Origin: Acidobacteriota bacterium
GTDB lineage: Bacteria > Acidobacteriota > Blastocatellia > RBC074
Direction: 5' to 3'
NCBI GenBank assembly: GCA_018269055.1
Contig: JAFDVI010000001.1
Coordinates: 144,001-201,770, forward strand
Length of the DNA stretch: 57,770 nt
Position numbers and translations under genes: made by a program. Each line of letters starts with the position of its first letter. The stretch's first letter is position 1. Positions 47,886-56,741 of this stretch are shown in pieces. The notes beneath the pieces are model-generated. The model saw only the letters and a list, made by a program, of their open reading frames with translations, was not told the origin of the DNA and did no database searches.

Positions 47886-48923
47886 TCACTGCGCATCGCC
47901 CACCTCATACGCATTACTGACACGCAGTTTCACGCGAAAGCTGCCGAGGTTATTTTGCCAGTGGCCGTTGTCATTGACGGCAAGGTAAAGACGGCCTTCG
48001 CCCAAACCGGTTTTGTCCAAACGCCGCCCTACCAGAAAGCGCGGCCCCGCAACACCGACTTTGCCGACGATGGCGCCGAAAGGAAATCCATCCACCAGAT
48101 TTGTTTTGTAATTCGGCCCCGGCACTTTAATGCCGTCGGCGTCCGCAGCCCATCCATCAATTGCAAAGGCAAGCCGCACAAACCCATTGGCTGTCACTTC
48201 GACACGCGATTGCGGGCTGAGAATCACGCCGGTGTCAAGAAATTCGATTTGCGTGCAATGCCGCAAGGCTTGCAAATCAAAACTCTTTTCGACCTTTGCC
48301 TGCCGCACCGCCAACGAACGAACCGAAGCCAAAGGCAATTTGGTCATCGTGCCGTCAGCCAGGCGCAATGAAAGCGATCCCGCCCCAATCCGCCCGCGAA
48401 CGGTTTCGCCCGAATTCAATCGAATCAGATCCAGCGAACGATCCATCGCATCGGCATATCCCGGCATCAAGCGGTTGAACAAATGGTACATCGCATCCGG
48501 TTCGCGCATATCGCGATCCTTGTACGCGTTGAGCAACGGCGTCATCGCGGGCAATCCGATCTCGGTCAATTCGGCAACAGCAGCATCGCGCGCAGTTCGA
48601 TCAGCGGATTGAACGGCGACGATGTCGACAGCAATTCGCTCGGCTTCGCGCGAACTGGCTTCGGCGGCCAGGTTGAAGGAAAGCAGCGCTTCGCCACTGA
48701 TGGGGCTGGAGGTGTCGCCCTCTACGGCAAAGCCGCCTGCTCGTCTGATATTGCCTGATGTCAGGCTGCCTTCCAGGACTTTGCCTTCACGTGTAAAAAC
48801 CCGAACCGTTCGGCCACTCAGCCCTTTCTGGGCTTGGACGACACCAACAGCAACCGTGCCGCAGGCAATTGCCAGCAGCATGAGGAAACGGGATAGCGTG
48901 GAATTGAACAGGTAACGCAGCAT
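47886..48923 (-). CDS. Exported protein with C-terminal PA-IL-like lectin domain
   Basis: A 345-residue protein with a leader FLMLLAIACGTVAVGVVQAQ. Residues about 35-120 and 160-210 are small beta-domains (KVLEGSLTSGNIRRAGGFAVEG and RLNSGETVRGRIGAGSLSLRLADG), similar to each other and of the type that precede sugar-binding modules; between them lies a short HEAT-like helical pair. Residues about 240-340 end with DGFPFGAIVGKVG, RRLDKTGLGEGRLYLAVNDNGHWQNN, LGSFRVKL, the PA-IL/LecA-type galactose-binding sandwich pattern (G-x-L-Y-L-A-x-N-D-N). Probably a secreted or cell-surface glycan binder. Confidence 0.72.
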   Translation of the reverse strand: MLRYLFNSTLSRFLMLLAIACGTVAVGVVQAQKGLSGRTVRVFTREGKVLEGSLTSGNIRRAGGFAVEGDTSSPISGEALLSFNLAAEASSREAERIAVDIVAVQSADRTARDAAVAELTEIGLPAMTPLLNAYKDRDMREPDAMYHLFNRLMPGYADAMDRSLDLIRLNSGETVRGRIGAGSLSLRLADGTMTKLPLASVRSLAVRQAKVEKSFDLQALRHCTQIEFLDTGVILSPQSRVEVTANGFVRLAFAIDGWAADADGIKVPGPNYKTNLVDGFPFGAIVGKVGVAGPRFLVGRRLDKTGLGEGRLYLAVNDNGHWQNNLGSFRVKLRVSNAYEVGDAQ

Positions 48924-49016
48924 CGGGAATTCTCCTTATATTCACGGGATGAACTTGCTCCTGATTTCAAGCCGGGATGGTTTTCAAGCGTTTTGACTCT
49001 TCGCAATTTCGGTTGT

Positions 49017-50384
49017 CTATCTGCTCTCAGTGGCAGGTGTTGGTTGAATCCAGGCAGCATACAGTCCGATGCTGTTGCTGCCGTAAGCGACCCAGCCAAA
49101 TCCCTTTTCGCCCCAGTCTTCGCCCCAGGAATTTTTGATCAGCCACGCCTGTTTTTCGTCATCCCAGCCGATCAATACCATGACATGGTTGGGATTGCCG
49201 GTTTTGTGCCCGTTGAAAACACCGCCCTGGTAGACGCTGAAACAGGCATCGCCTTTAATCGGCATGGCCAGCGGCCCGTGTTCGATCAAAGCTTGTTTGA
49301 GTTGAGCAACGGTGGGCAGTTGATCCGGTTTTTGCTCATTGACGTATCCCCAGGCGAGCGCGCGATCCCAAGCTGTCCGCATTTGGTCACTATTCGCGGG
49401 CAGGTCTACTCCATCCATGCCTACGCCAGGAACCGCCTTTTTACCGCCGCGTTTTACCTGACGATCAAGCAACGGGTCAGTGCAAGATGATCTTCGCGCT
49501 TTGTATTCTTCGGTTGCAGCCTTTTCGTCTCCATACTTCTCCACCAGGCGGTCGGGAATGTGCGGGACGAAAGAATTGACCATAAAAGCGAATGCTGTCC
49601 CGTGCCAGCCACCGCTATGACAATCGCCTTTCTCTTTGCCAATGCAGTTGAGTAATTGCTGGATAGATGGAAACCGCCGATGTGAACCATACTCCGGCAC
49701 AGTCACCTCGAAATATCTGTCGCCAAGCCGCAGTTGCTCCAGAAGCCAACTGCTTTGATAAACCGATAACGTGGCAAACGCCCAGCAACTGTTGCAATTC
49801 CCCTGATTCAACACCGGCCCCACGTCCAGCGCCTGTTCCCGCCAATCGAATTTTGGTAGGTTCGCTAACGGCTCGCTGTTTTGCAGGGCAATAAATTGTT
49901 CATATCGCTTGCGGGCTTTGGGAGAATTCAGCGTTCGGGTGTACCAATCATTCGGACGGCTTTGCATCAGCGTTTTGCGCCGAAGCTCGAAGCCGTCCAC
50001 TTTTCGTCGCGCCTCTTCCCTGGCGCTCAATACTTTTTGCCGCAAACCGACGACTTCCGGCGATTTCAAATCTTTAAGGTCGGGCATTTCCAAACCATCG
50101 TATAAATCTTCCGGCTTGGATTGTTGGCCGCGACGCGCCGAGCGGCCCACGCGTAAAGCGGCTTTCTGGCCAAAAGGCGCCGCTCCCACGCGATACGTGG
50201 GCTTGTCTTGCGCGGTGGATTGTTCGCAACTGCAATCTTCCAGTTGTTTTTGTTTGATTGTCCGATCCGCCGTTTGAGCATTGGCGCAAGGCGGAGCTTG
50301 CTGCGGATGAACGTGCGGCGGCTCGCTTAACCCTACAGCCGTCAGCGCCAAGGCGAATACAAAAAACACTCTTTTGCCAATCAT
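49017..50384 (-). CDS. Exported papain-family (C1A) cysteine peptidase
   Basis: A 455-residue peptidase with signal peptide (RVFFVFALALTAVGLSEPP). A pro-region of about 150 residues rich in charged helices (LRQKVLSAREEARRKVDGF) precedes the catalytic domain. Active site: oxyanion Q194 and C200 in NQGNCNSCWAFATLS, H400 in GNPNHVMVLIGWDD, N418 in IKNSWGEDWGEKGFGW. All four residues are present, so it should be active once processed. GAGGAA lies eight bases before ATG 50384. The gene follows a 27-residue ORF by 12 bases and the LRR gene beyond that, all on the minus strand, so likely one operon. Confidence 0.92.
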   Translation of the reverse strand: MIGKRVFFVFALALTAVGLSEPPHVHPQQAPPCANAQTADRTIKQKQLEDCSCEQSTAQDKPTYRVGAAPFGQKAALRVGRSARRGQQSKPEDLYDGLEMPDLKDLKSPEVVGLRQKVLSAREEARRKVDGFELRRKTLMQSRPNDWYTRTLNSPKARKRYEQFIALQNSEPLANLPKFDWREQALDVGPVLNQGNCNSCWAFATLSVYQSSWLLEQLRLGDRYFEVTVPEYGSHRRFPSIQQLLNCIGKEKGDCHSGGWHGTAFAFMVNSFVPHIPDRLVEKYGDEKAATEEYKARRSSCTDPLLDRQVKRGGKKAVPGVGMDGVDLPANSDQMRTAWDRALAWGYVNEQKPDQLPTVAQLKQALIEHGPLAMPIKGDACFSVYQGGVFNGHKTGNPNHVMVLIGWDDEKQAWLIKNSWGEDWGEKGFGWVAYGSNSIGLYAAWIQPTPATESR

Positions 50385-50396
50385 CTTCGGTTCCTC

Positions 50397-50480
50397 TCAG
50401 GCCGTTTTGTACAGTTCTTCCAGACGATTGCGAAGAAGCATCATCGGGCGCGTCTTTTTCATTTGCGCAGGTTGAATCAT
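50397..50480 (-). CDS. Tiny 27-residue ORF between LRR protein and peptidase
   Basis: ATG 50480 is preceded by an unusually good AAAGGAGGACGGAGG run; the stop is at 50397-50399. The product begins MIQPAQMKKTRPMMLLRN and ends RLEELYKTA: short, basic, amphipathic, no Cys. It fits exactly between the LRR stop (15 bases upstream) and the papain-like peptidase start (12 bases downstream), so translation along the operon would pass through it. Could be a real peptide, a leader that couples translation, or chance; no family recognised. Confidence 0.5.
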   Translation of the reverse strand: MIQPAQMKKTRPMMLLRNRLEELYKTA

Positions 50481-50495
50481 TGCCTCCGTCCTCCT

Positions 50496-52481
50496 TTACC
50501 AAAAGTTGGCGCGAATTGTTGCAGGAAAAACCGCCATGCCTTCGCGCGTGACGTTTGGCGAGCCGCCGACCGTGATTTCCCGCAAGCCGGGAAGCCCGGC
50601 CAGATGCGCCAGGCCCACATTCGTGATCCCTGCGCACTCCCAAAACTCCAGCGTTTCCAGCGACGGCATTCGACCCAGAATTTCCAAACTCCGGTCGGTG
50701 ATTTTGGTTTTGCCTGCGTAATACGTTTTCAGCCCGGGCAATCCGGCGATGTGTTCGGTCGCCGCATCACCAGTTTCTCGGCAATACATACACCACAATT
50801 CTTCCAATCGTTCGCATCGGCCAACGTGGCGAAATCCGTCGTCGGAAACATCCATCGGCATCAAGCTTCGCAAAGCTGGAAAATGCGACAAAACGGACAA
50901 AGACGCATCGTCCACGTTCTTGCAACTGACGGCCAAGCCTTTCAGCGCGGGCATGGACGAGAGCGCGGTGAATCCGCGAGAGCCAAGGTTCGGGCATTCG
51001 CGCCCCCAGATGTACTCAATCGTCTGCGAACGGCTGAGCGCCGCGAAACCATCATCTGTCGCCACGGTTCCCTGGCCCATCAACATGCGAAGCCGCGGAA
51101 GCGCAGCGATATGGCGCATGGCTTCGTCATTGCAAAGATTATCCTGGCATCCCAGAAACCCCAGATTCGCCAACCCCATAAGCGCCCCAAGCCCGTCAGA
51201 GGTCAACGCCGACAGATGCCAGAAAAAGCTCAAGCCAAACAGTCCATCTAATCCGGCCAGGGTTTCCAACCCACGATTCGTAATCGGCCCATCCAACAAT
51301 AAGTGCGTGGGTTCGGCATCGAACGCCATCAACCCATATTTGATTTCGCCGCCCTGCCAGGTTTTGAATTTCGGGAATTGTTGGAGAAACGGAAGCCCAG
51401 CATCGGTGACGAGTTTTCCGGTTTTGAAATGCCGCAAGTTAAGTTTGCCAGCGAGCGTCCGAATCGCGCCATCGCCCGTTGGCGTGCCTAACAAATCCAC
51501 GCTTTCCAAATGATCGCACACAGCCAGATTGGTAATGCCTGCGTCGCTGATGCCGCTTTGCCAGCACATTTGAAATCGCCGTAGCTCCGGTAAATGACGC
51601 AAGACTTCCAATCCACGATCTGTGATTTGACCGCCGGGATATTCGCTCAAATCCAACTCTCGCAACTGCGGCATTCGGGTCAGACAAAGCAGCCCGTCAT
51701 CCGTCACGCGTTTTGTCCCGCCGAAGTTCAAACCGGTGACAAACTCAAGCCGGGATAGTTGTCCGAGCGCGGCGTCTGTCAACAATCCATTGGCGTTCAG
51801 GTGCGTGAGCCGTAATTCCTTCATCACCCCAAAAAGCGCACCCCAATCCTGATTGGACATGATCGGCCCCGTTTCGATGGCGTTGCGCTTCCAATCAATT
51901 TTGTAAAATGGCGGCGTTGCGCTTCGCCCAATCGGCTTGGAGCGCAGATCGTTGGGCGGTTGGGCAAAACTCTCCAAAAACCTCGACCAATCTTTGAAGC
52001 CGTGCTGTCGGGCGATGATCAGTTGCGCATCCGCCAATGTGAAATCGCCAGCCCAGTTTCCCGCGTCAGTTAAAGCGCTCATTCGCTGCTGGACCAAGTC
52101 CTGAAATCGTTCCAGCGACGCTTTGCCGGGCAATTGATCGTCAAGGCGATCGAGCGCCTCAACATCACCTTGATAGGTGGCAACAAAATCCAGCGCCAAC
52201 TTCTCGTACCGTTTCTGGCGCTCGGCTGGATTGACGCTTTCAATGTGGTGCACAAGCTTTGCCCAACTTTCAAACCCGTACCCACGAGCGAGGACGAATT
52301 GGGCATCGGCCAGCGTGATCGAATCGGCTTGGGCTTGATCAGACAGGCGCGCAATGATGGCGCCAAACCGTGTGGCGGCATCGGGCAAACCAGCGCGGTA
52401 TGCTTTCAGCAATTCTTTGGCTTGTTTGCGAAGTTGTTCGAGCGAAGGGTGTGCGGGCAAACGCAAAGTGGTTTCAGGCAT
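50496..52481 (-). CDS. Leucine-rich-repeat protein with ankyrin-protein-like N terminus
   Basis: A 661-residue cytoplasmic protein (no signal). ATG 52481 has AAAGGAG seven bases upstream. Residues about 8-165 carry two similar segments of the form SLEQLRKQAKELLKAYRAG ... LADAQFVLARGYGFESWAKL and LADAQLIIARQHGFKDWSRF, as found at the start of bacterial ankyrin-repeat proteins. From about 220 to the end there are LRRs of 24-25 residues (LTDAALGQLSRLEFVTGLNFG, ITDRGLEVLRHLPELRRFQM, ITDRSLEILGRMPSLETLEF), of the cysteine-containing/AMN1 type. Likely a protein-binding scaffold. Partner unknown; genes downstream encode a tiny ORF and a secreted peptidase. Confidence 0.85.
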   Translation of the reverse strand: MPETTLRLPAHPSLEQLRKQAKELLKAYRAGLPDAATRFGAIIARLSDQAQADSITLADAQFVLARGYGFESWAKLVHHIESVNPAERQKRYEKLALDFVATYQGDVEALDRLDDQLPGKASLERFQDLVQQRMSALTDAGNWAGDFTLADAQLIIARQHGFKDWSRFLESFAQPPNDLRSKPIGRSATPPFYKIDWKRNAIETGPIMSNQDWGALFGVMKELRLTHLNANGLLTDAALGQLSRLEFVTGLNFGGTKRVTDDGLLCLTRMPQLRELDLSEYPGGQITDRGLEVLRHLPELRRFQMCWQSGISDAGITNLAVCDHLESVDLLGTPTGDGAIRTLAGKLNLRHFKTGKLVTDAGLPFLQQFPKFKTWQGGEIKYGLMAFDAEPTHLLLDGPITNRGLETLAGLDGLFGLSFFWHLSALTSDGLGALMGLANLGFLGCQDNLCNDEAMRHIAALPRLRMLMGQGTVATDDGFAALSRSQTIEYIWGRECPNLGSRGFTALSSMPALKGLAVSCKNVDDASLSVLSHFPALRSLMPMDVSDDGFRHVGRCERLEELWCMYCRETGDAATEHIAGLPGLKTYYAGKTKITDRSLEILGRMPSLETLEFWECAGITNVGLAHLAGLPGLREITVGGSPNVTREGMAVFPATIRANFW

Positions 52482-52632
52482 GACAATCTCCTTTCGGTTG
52501 CGCCCGTGTCCGCGCTTCGGGTGAGAAAGAAGATCGAAAATTGTCGGATCAAATTTATCAGGTAGGCTCGGCCTTTTCCGCGGACTGGGCGCGTCCTGAA
52601 CGCGAACCGAACCTTAGCACGTTGACTTGCAC

Positions 52633-52652
52633 GGGGCAATGCAACGTGCCCC
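52633..52652. repeat. Short hairpin between LRR and SGNH genes
   Basis: GGGGCA (52633-52638) and TGCCCC (52647-52652) form a 6-bp stem with an eight-base loop just past the SGNH hydrolase stop (minus strand). A weak terminator or repeat unit; a second short copy of GCACGTTG lies at 52617. Confidence 0.4.
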
Positions 52653-52654
52653 AG

Positions 52655-53308
52655 TCATTTCCGCCGCGCGGGAGCGGCAACTTTCCAGGCGGTCTTCTGC
52701 AGCAATTCTGCCTCTTGCGGCGTCAATCCTTTCAGGTCACTGACGATGCCCACCGGAGTTTCACCAACCAACGATGCCAGAAACACACAGGCGGCCAGGT
52801 AAGACCCGGCAAGCGTGGGATGGCTTTGGTCTTTATCGTGCAGGGTTGGCGCGTTGTGTTTCTCGATAAACTGCTGCCAGGCGATGCCGACAGGAATGAC
52901 TTTCGCGCCGAGTTCTTTGCCGATCGCTGTATAAGCATCCGTAAGCGCGTCCTGCGTTTCCAGAGCGTTCTGGCGCGCCCAGGTCAGGTACAGCGCCGTC
53001 TTCGATTTGGAATCCTGAATTACGGGATCGAACAGTCGAACGTTTTCGTGGAAGCGTTGCGGATTTTTCAGCGGCAAGGTGCTTTGCTCCTGCAACACCA
53101 CATAATCGTAGCGCGTCTGCGCAATTGCTTTTTGTGCTTCGCCTTTGTTCCAGTGCATGCGCAACGACGCGCCGCCCGCCTGAATCAGTTCGTGTTCCAA
53201 CTTGTGGCCGCGCGCTTCGGCCAGTTGCGCAATCAGCATGGGCACATCGTTTCGCGCCGTGAAGCTATTACCAATAAACAGAATTTTCATTGCCGCTTTA
53301 GAAGCCAT
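52655..53308 (-). CDS. SGNH-type hydrolase (second)
   Basis: A 217-residue protein without a signal peptide. The N-terminal IGNSFT is the block I Ser motif, followed by VVLQEQST; block V appears as [17 protein letters not shown] with the Asp/His pair. Family members deacylate sugars, lipids or act as esterases; some resemble DUF4886. Start at 53308 overlaps the nucleotidyltransferase stop by 11 bases and has GGGAG nine bases upstream; the alternative ATG 53290 (MKILFIGNS) is also plausible. Third gene in a DUF1801/nucleotidyltransferase/hydrolase run. Confidence 0.82.
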   Translation of the reverse strand: MASKAAMKILFIGNSFTARNDVPMLIAQLAEARGHKLEHELIQAGGASLRMHWNKGEAQKAIAQTRYDYVVLQEQSTLPLKNPQRFHENVRLFDPVIQDSKSKTALYLTWARQNALETQDALTDAYTAIGKELGAKVIPVGIAWQQFIEKHNAPTLHDKDQSHPTLAGSYLAACVFLASLVGETPVGIVSDLKGLTPQEAELLQKTAWKVAAPARRK

Positions 53309-54236
53309 CCGGCGGATCTCCCAAAGAAAAGAAGGCGAGTTCCTGAACCCCGACGTTGCTTTTTTTCGTCAGGCGAACAGGCGTTGACGCCTTGCCAATC
53401 AACCCCTGATCCGACAGGTATTCGCAAGCCGTGGTCACGCCTTCAATGTTGAAATTGCGCTTGAAATAATCTTCGATTTCGGTGCAGGAACGCGCTTCGC
53501 CGACATCGCGCAGGTGTTCAATCACCAAAGCAAACAGCTTCGGCGATCGTTTCGCGACGTAAGCGTCCACGGCGTCCAGTGCAGCTTGAACATTCTTTTT
53601 GGTCTTTTTGGAATTCAGCAGATCGCTGTAAATCGTTTTGAAGAATTCGGGATTCAGTTTCATCGCTTGCGGAATGACTTCGCGGTCGGCCAGCAATCGC
53701 GCGCTCAGAACTTCAACCTGCGCCAGCGGCGTCGCGGCATACAAAATCCACAACGCCGTGTAATCCAGATCGCCACGTGTGATGAAAAACTTGTGGGCTT
53801 TGTACAGCGGCAGCAAAACGTTGGTCGCCGCGCGTAACAATTGCACTGCCGTGTCACGTTCGCCAATTTCGCCCAGCCGTTCGCATAACGCCGCAATCGT
53901 CGGGTCGTGCGTGTACAGCAATCGCCCTTTGGCCAGAAATGAATGCATAAACGAATTGCTGAGCGAACCTTCAATGATTTTTCGCAGCTCGGTCCGCGAC
54001 AGCAACAACGCATGCACGTTCACCCCATCGGCATACAATGCCACGCCGCTGGATTCGACTTTGCGGTCGTCCATCGTCACCAACACCAAATCCACATCCG
54101 ATTTCGCCCAAACCTTGTCGTGCGACAAACTGCCGCACAGGATCGCCGCCAGAATCGAACGGTCTTCTTTGACCTGTTCAATCAACGCCTCAATGGCGGC
54201 GGTAAATGTCTGTTTGATGGATTCAATGGTTTGCAT
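53298..54236 (-). CDS. Nucleotidyltransferase-domain protein
   Basis: A 312-residue protein. Residues about 25-60 carry the Pol-beta-type nucleotidyltransferase motif: [22 protein letters not shown], that is GS with D-x-D, which binds Mg-NTP. The rest is mostly helical ([33 protein letters not shown]), and the final part ([22 protein letters not shown]) resembles a winged-helix. MNT-like proteins modify toxins or small molecules; no HEPN partner is next to it. Starts eight bases after the DUF1801 stop. Function uncertain. Confidence 0.82.
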   Translation of the reverse strand: MQTIESIKQTFTAAIEALIEQVKEDRSILAAILCGSLSHDKVWAKSDVDLVLVTMDDRKVESSGVALYADGVNVHALLLSRTELRKIIEGSLSNSFMHSFLAKGRLLYTHDPTIAALCERLGEIGERDTAVQLLRAATNVLLPLYKAHKFFITRGDLDYTALWILYAATPLAQVEVLSARLLADREVIPQAMKLNPEFFKTIYSDLLNSKKTKKNVQAALDAVDAYVAKRSPKLFALVIEHLRDVGEARSCTEIEDYFKRNFNIEGVTTACEYLSDQGLIGKASTPVRLTKKSNVGVQELAFFSLGDPPDGF

Positions 54237-54244
54237 CGTTGCGA

Positions 54245-54655
54245 CTATTTCTGAAGCGTATGTTTGACGGAAGCCTTGATCAATTTTTTCAGCGTCGGCA
54301 AATGCACGTCCGACAACCGTTTGATGTACAGGCAGCCTTTGCCGGTCGAATGCTTGCCAAGCTGCGCCAGCAATTCGTCGCGGCCTTCAAAGCCGGAATG
54401 AATATACAGCGTGATATTTTGTTTGCGCGGCGAAAAGGCGATCACCATCCAATCCAGTTCGCGTCCGTTGGGATATACCAACCGGTGATTGCCAAAGCCC
54501 ACAATGCTCGGCCCCCACATTTTAGGTTCCGCCTTGGTCGCCTCCTGCATGAGTTTTGTGATAGCCCAGCAATCTTCGCGGACTTGTTCGTCCTTGATTG
54601 CGTTGAGGTAATCCACAACAGAAGCATCTGTCTGTTTTGTTTTGAGTTCCGCCAT
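54245..54655 (-). CDS. DUF1801 (YdhG-like) protein
   Basis: A 136-residue protein of the DUF1801 family: [70 protein letters not shown]. These are small cytoplasmic proteins with a TATA-box-binding-like fold and no proven activity. ATG 54655 has GGAGG seven bases upstream and is preferred to the TTG at 54667. First of three minus-strand genes. Confidence 0.85.
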   Translation of the reverse strand: MAELKTKQTDASVVDYLNAIKDEQVREDCWAITKLMQEATKAEPKMWGPSIVGFGNHRLVYPNGRELDWMVIAFSPRKQNITLYIHSGFEGRDELLAQLGKHSTGKGCLYIKRLSDVHLPTLKKLIKASVKHTLQK

Positions 54656-54756
54656 CAAATCCTCCAATTGATTAAGAAGTAGTCGGTCATTTCCTAAAGG
54701 TTCCTTTCTGTCTCAGGCAGCGTGTTTTAGAATGCCTGCTCGAAAGGAGAAGCGAT

Positions 54757-55086
54757 ATGGATCAGTACATCGAAAAACAAGGCCAGACGTATCGAATCAA
54801 AGGCACGCGTGTGGCGCTGGATTCAATCATCTACCGGTTTCAGGAAGGGCGCTCGCCGGAAGCCATTCAGGATTCTTTCCCGGCGCTCTCGCTTAGCCAA
54901 ATCTACGCGGCGATTGCGTATTACCTGGATCATCAAGCCGAACTCGACGCCTATCTGGCGCACAACGAAGCGACAGAAGCAGAGTTCAGCCGAGGGATCG
55001 CTCGCTTGTTTCCGAAAGGCGCGGCACTCAAAGCCCGTATCAAACAAACCGCAGAGCAGAGTTTCCCGAAACCCTCCCGATCATGA
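54757..55086 (+). CDS. Orphan DUF433 antitoxin
   Basis: A 109-residue DUF433 protein: [26 protein letters not shown], then [24 protein letters not shown], the MerR-like HTH and helical tail of antitoxins that partner DUF5615 PIN-like nucleases. AAGGAG lies seven bases before ATG 54757. The partner gene that normally overlaps the stop is absent: after the stop only a seven-codon frame (MTGMLSR) is open, and the convergent AAA gene ends 22 bases on. So either the toxin was lost or the antitoxin acts alone. Confidence 0.85.
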   Translation: MDQYIEKQGQTYRIKGTRVALDSIIYRFQEGRSPEAIQDSFPALSLSQIYAAIAYYLDHQAELDAYLAHNEATEAEFSRGIARLFPKGAALKARIKQTAEQSFPKPSRS

Positions 55087-55107
55087 CTGGCATGCTTTCT
55101 CGATAGC

Positions 55108-56718
55108 TCAGATCAGCCGAGGCCATAAGTATGGTGACATTCCGCTGACAAGCGCATCGCGCAAATCCTTTAAGCGTTTGTTTTCAGCAGCATCATTGTC
55201 CGAGAGTTCTAGTGCCAAACAAATCGTCCGAACAAGAGCATCAGGCATCTGATTTAACTGAGTCGCAGCTTGGCCGTAATAAGATTTTGCGGGAAAGTCT
55301 TTTATGAAATCCTCAGCATTGCCACTGTGAGAGGCGATAAGTCGCTTTTCTTCCTCAGCAAAAACGGTAGCAAAGTAATTATTCCAACCTCCACTCGGCG
55401 CTGCAGATTCAAAAGTGGTGCGGAGCTTTCCAATGTCGGCATCAGGCTTGATGGGATTTAGCAAAGCCTTTTGCTCAATCTCGACGCGTTTCTTGGCACG
55501 GTTAAGTATTTCTTTGTTCAGCACAACTTCCTTGAAGTGGCTTTTGGCTACTTTCAGAAAAGAGTCGTATCGTACCGTAAGATCTGGTTCACTCAGATTG
55601 TTGTAGATCCCCAAAGCTTTGAAAATAGGCTCAAGGCAGAGATAGCCTTCTATTTCGCTTACCGGATGAACCTTGATATTCGCATCTGAAATCAATTGAT
55701 TATCAGGCCAACCGTCCCGGTCAATATATCCAAATGCAGTAACACCTGTCGTGATTTTCCCAGCACGAAATACAAAAACACATTCTCTGACAGCATCGCA
55801 TCCACCAACTGGAACAATGACAGTCTTTGGACAGTTGTGCCAAGCAGTCAAAATAGCGTTGTCATAACTATCGAGTTGTCCCTCGCAAAAAATCAGACGG
55901 GACGCTGACACTGAAAATGATGCTGCACCCAAAACTTGAGCAACTACATCAGCAGGTATGCCGGAAGTGGGTAGCAATATTTCTGCCGTGCTCTCAGACC
56001 GCGCAATTGCGAACCGAGCGTCCCGGCGCGATAGGGCAAAGGGAATATCGTGTGTGATGTAAACAAACCTAATGGTAGGTGCTAACTTCTCCAGGCTATT
56101 CCAAAGATTTCGTGCTAGCAGAGGGTGGAAAAAGGTCTCCGGTTCATCAACGATCAGTATTGGCTTGCGGCAGCTAATAACTCGTGCAGCAAGATAGAGC
56201 GCTGTCCGCTCCCCTTCGCTCATCTGTGCGATCGAATAGTTGACGATCTCTCCATTGATACTACGTTCAACCGTTGGTCGGTATCCGATCTTAATCTGTC
56301 GCTCTGGAAATTGCTCATTCCAGATTTCAGCGATTTTTCGCAATCGCGTATTTATCAGCTTTTCATCTGGTTTCATTGATGGGTTTAGTTCTCGATAGTC
56401 TCGATACTGAACAGCAGATTCCCGGTCTTCTTCGAGGATTTCCGATAAGAGGAATTCCAACTCATAGGATGGTCGCCAATACTCATTCAATTGTTGTTGT
56501 ATTGCGCTCTGAACCTCATTGTTTGCCTGCTCAAGAGGCCGCATCGAAACACTACTGACTTCAACGTTTCGGAGTGCAGCGACACGTTCAGCATCGTTAG
56601 CCCTCGCAATGGCAACTCCAAGACGGGTTTTCCCTACACCGTTGGGTCCGATGATAACAATCGAGCCGTCACCTTCAATTTTTTCTCCGTTGGGTAGTTT
56701 GACTTCAGATTTCATCAT
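55108..56718 (-). CDS. AAA ATPase fused to DUF4435/TOPRIM-like domain (PARIS-like)
   Basis: A 536-residue protein. The N half is an ABC-type AAA ATPase: Walker A GPNGVGKT (24-31), signature SEGE (167-170), Walker B ILIVDEPE (D191, E192), H-loop H223 (YITHDIPFALS). The C half starts at about 275 with FCEGQLDSYDN (E279), then GGCDAV and FGYIDRDGWPDN (D333, D335), the acidic set of a DUF4435/TOPRIM-like nuclease. That two-domain order equals AriA plus AriB of the PARIS anti-phage system fused in one chain, though shorter than the separate pair; OLD-family nucleases are the other option. DNA is AT-richer than neighbours. ATG 56718 follows AAAGG, 23 bases after the methyltransferase stop; it converges on the orphan antitoxin. 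Confidence 0.82.
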   Translation of the reverse strand: MMKSEVKLPNGEKIEGDGSIVIIGPNGVGKTRLGVAIARANDAERVAALRNVEVSSVSMRPLEQANNEVQSAIQQQLNEYWRPSYELEFLLSEILEEDRESAVQYRDYRELNPSMKPDEKLINTRLRKIAEIWNEQFPERQIKIGYRPTVERSINGEIVNYSIAQMSEGERTALYLAARVISCRKPILIVDEPETFFHPLLARNLWNSLEKLAPTIRFVYITHDIPFALSRRDARFAIARSESTAEILLPTSGIPADVVAQVLGAASFSVSASRLIFCEGQLDSYDNAILTAWHNCPKTVIVPVGGCDAVRECVFVFRAGKITTGVTAFGYIDRDGWPDNQLISDANIKVHPVSEIEGYLCLEPIFKALGIYNNLSEPDLTVRYDSFLKVAKSHFKEVVLNKEILNRAKKRVEIEQKALLNPIKPDADIGKLRTTFESAAPSGGWNNYFATVFAEEEKRLIASHSGNAEDFIKDFPAKSYYGQAATQLNQMPDALVRTICLALELSDNDAAENKRLKDLRDALVSGMSPYLWPRLI

Positions 56719-56741
56719 GCCTTTTGCTCAAAATAACAAAC

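Noticed and set aside
55084..55107. Seven-codon frame MTGMLSR overlapping the DUF433 stop as a toxin start
   Set aside because: It ends after seven codons and does not resemble the beginning of DUF5615 proteins; no continuation in other frames.
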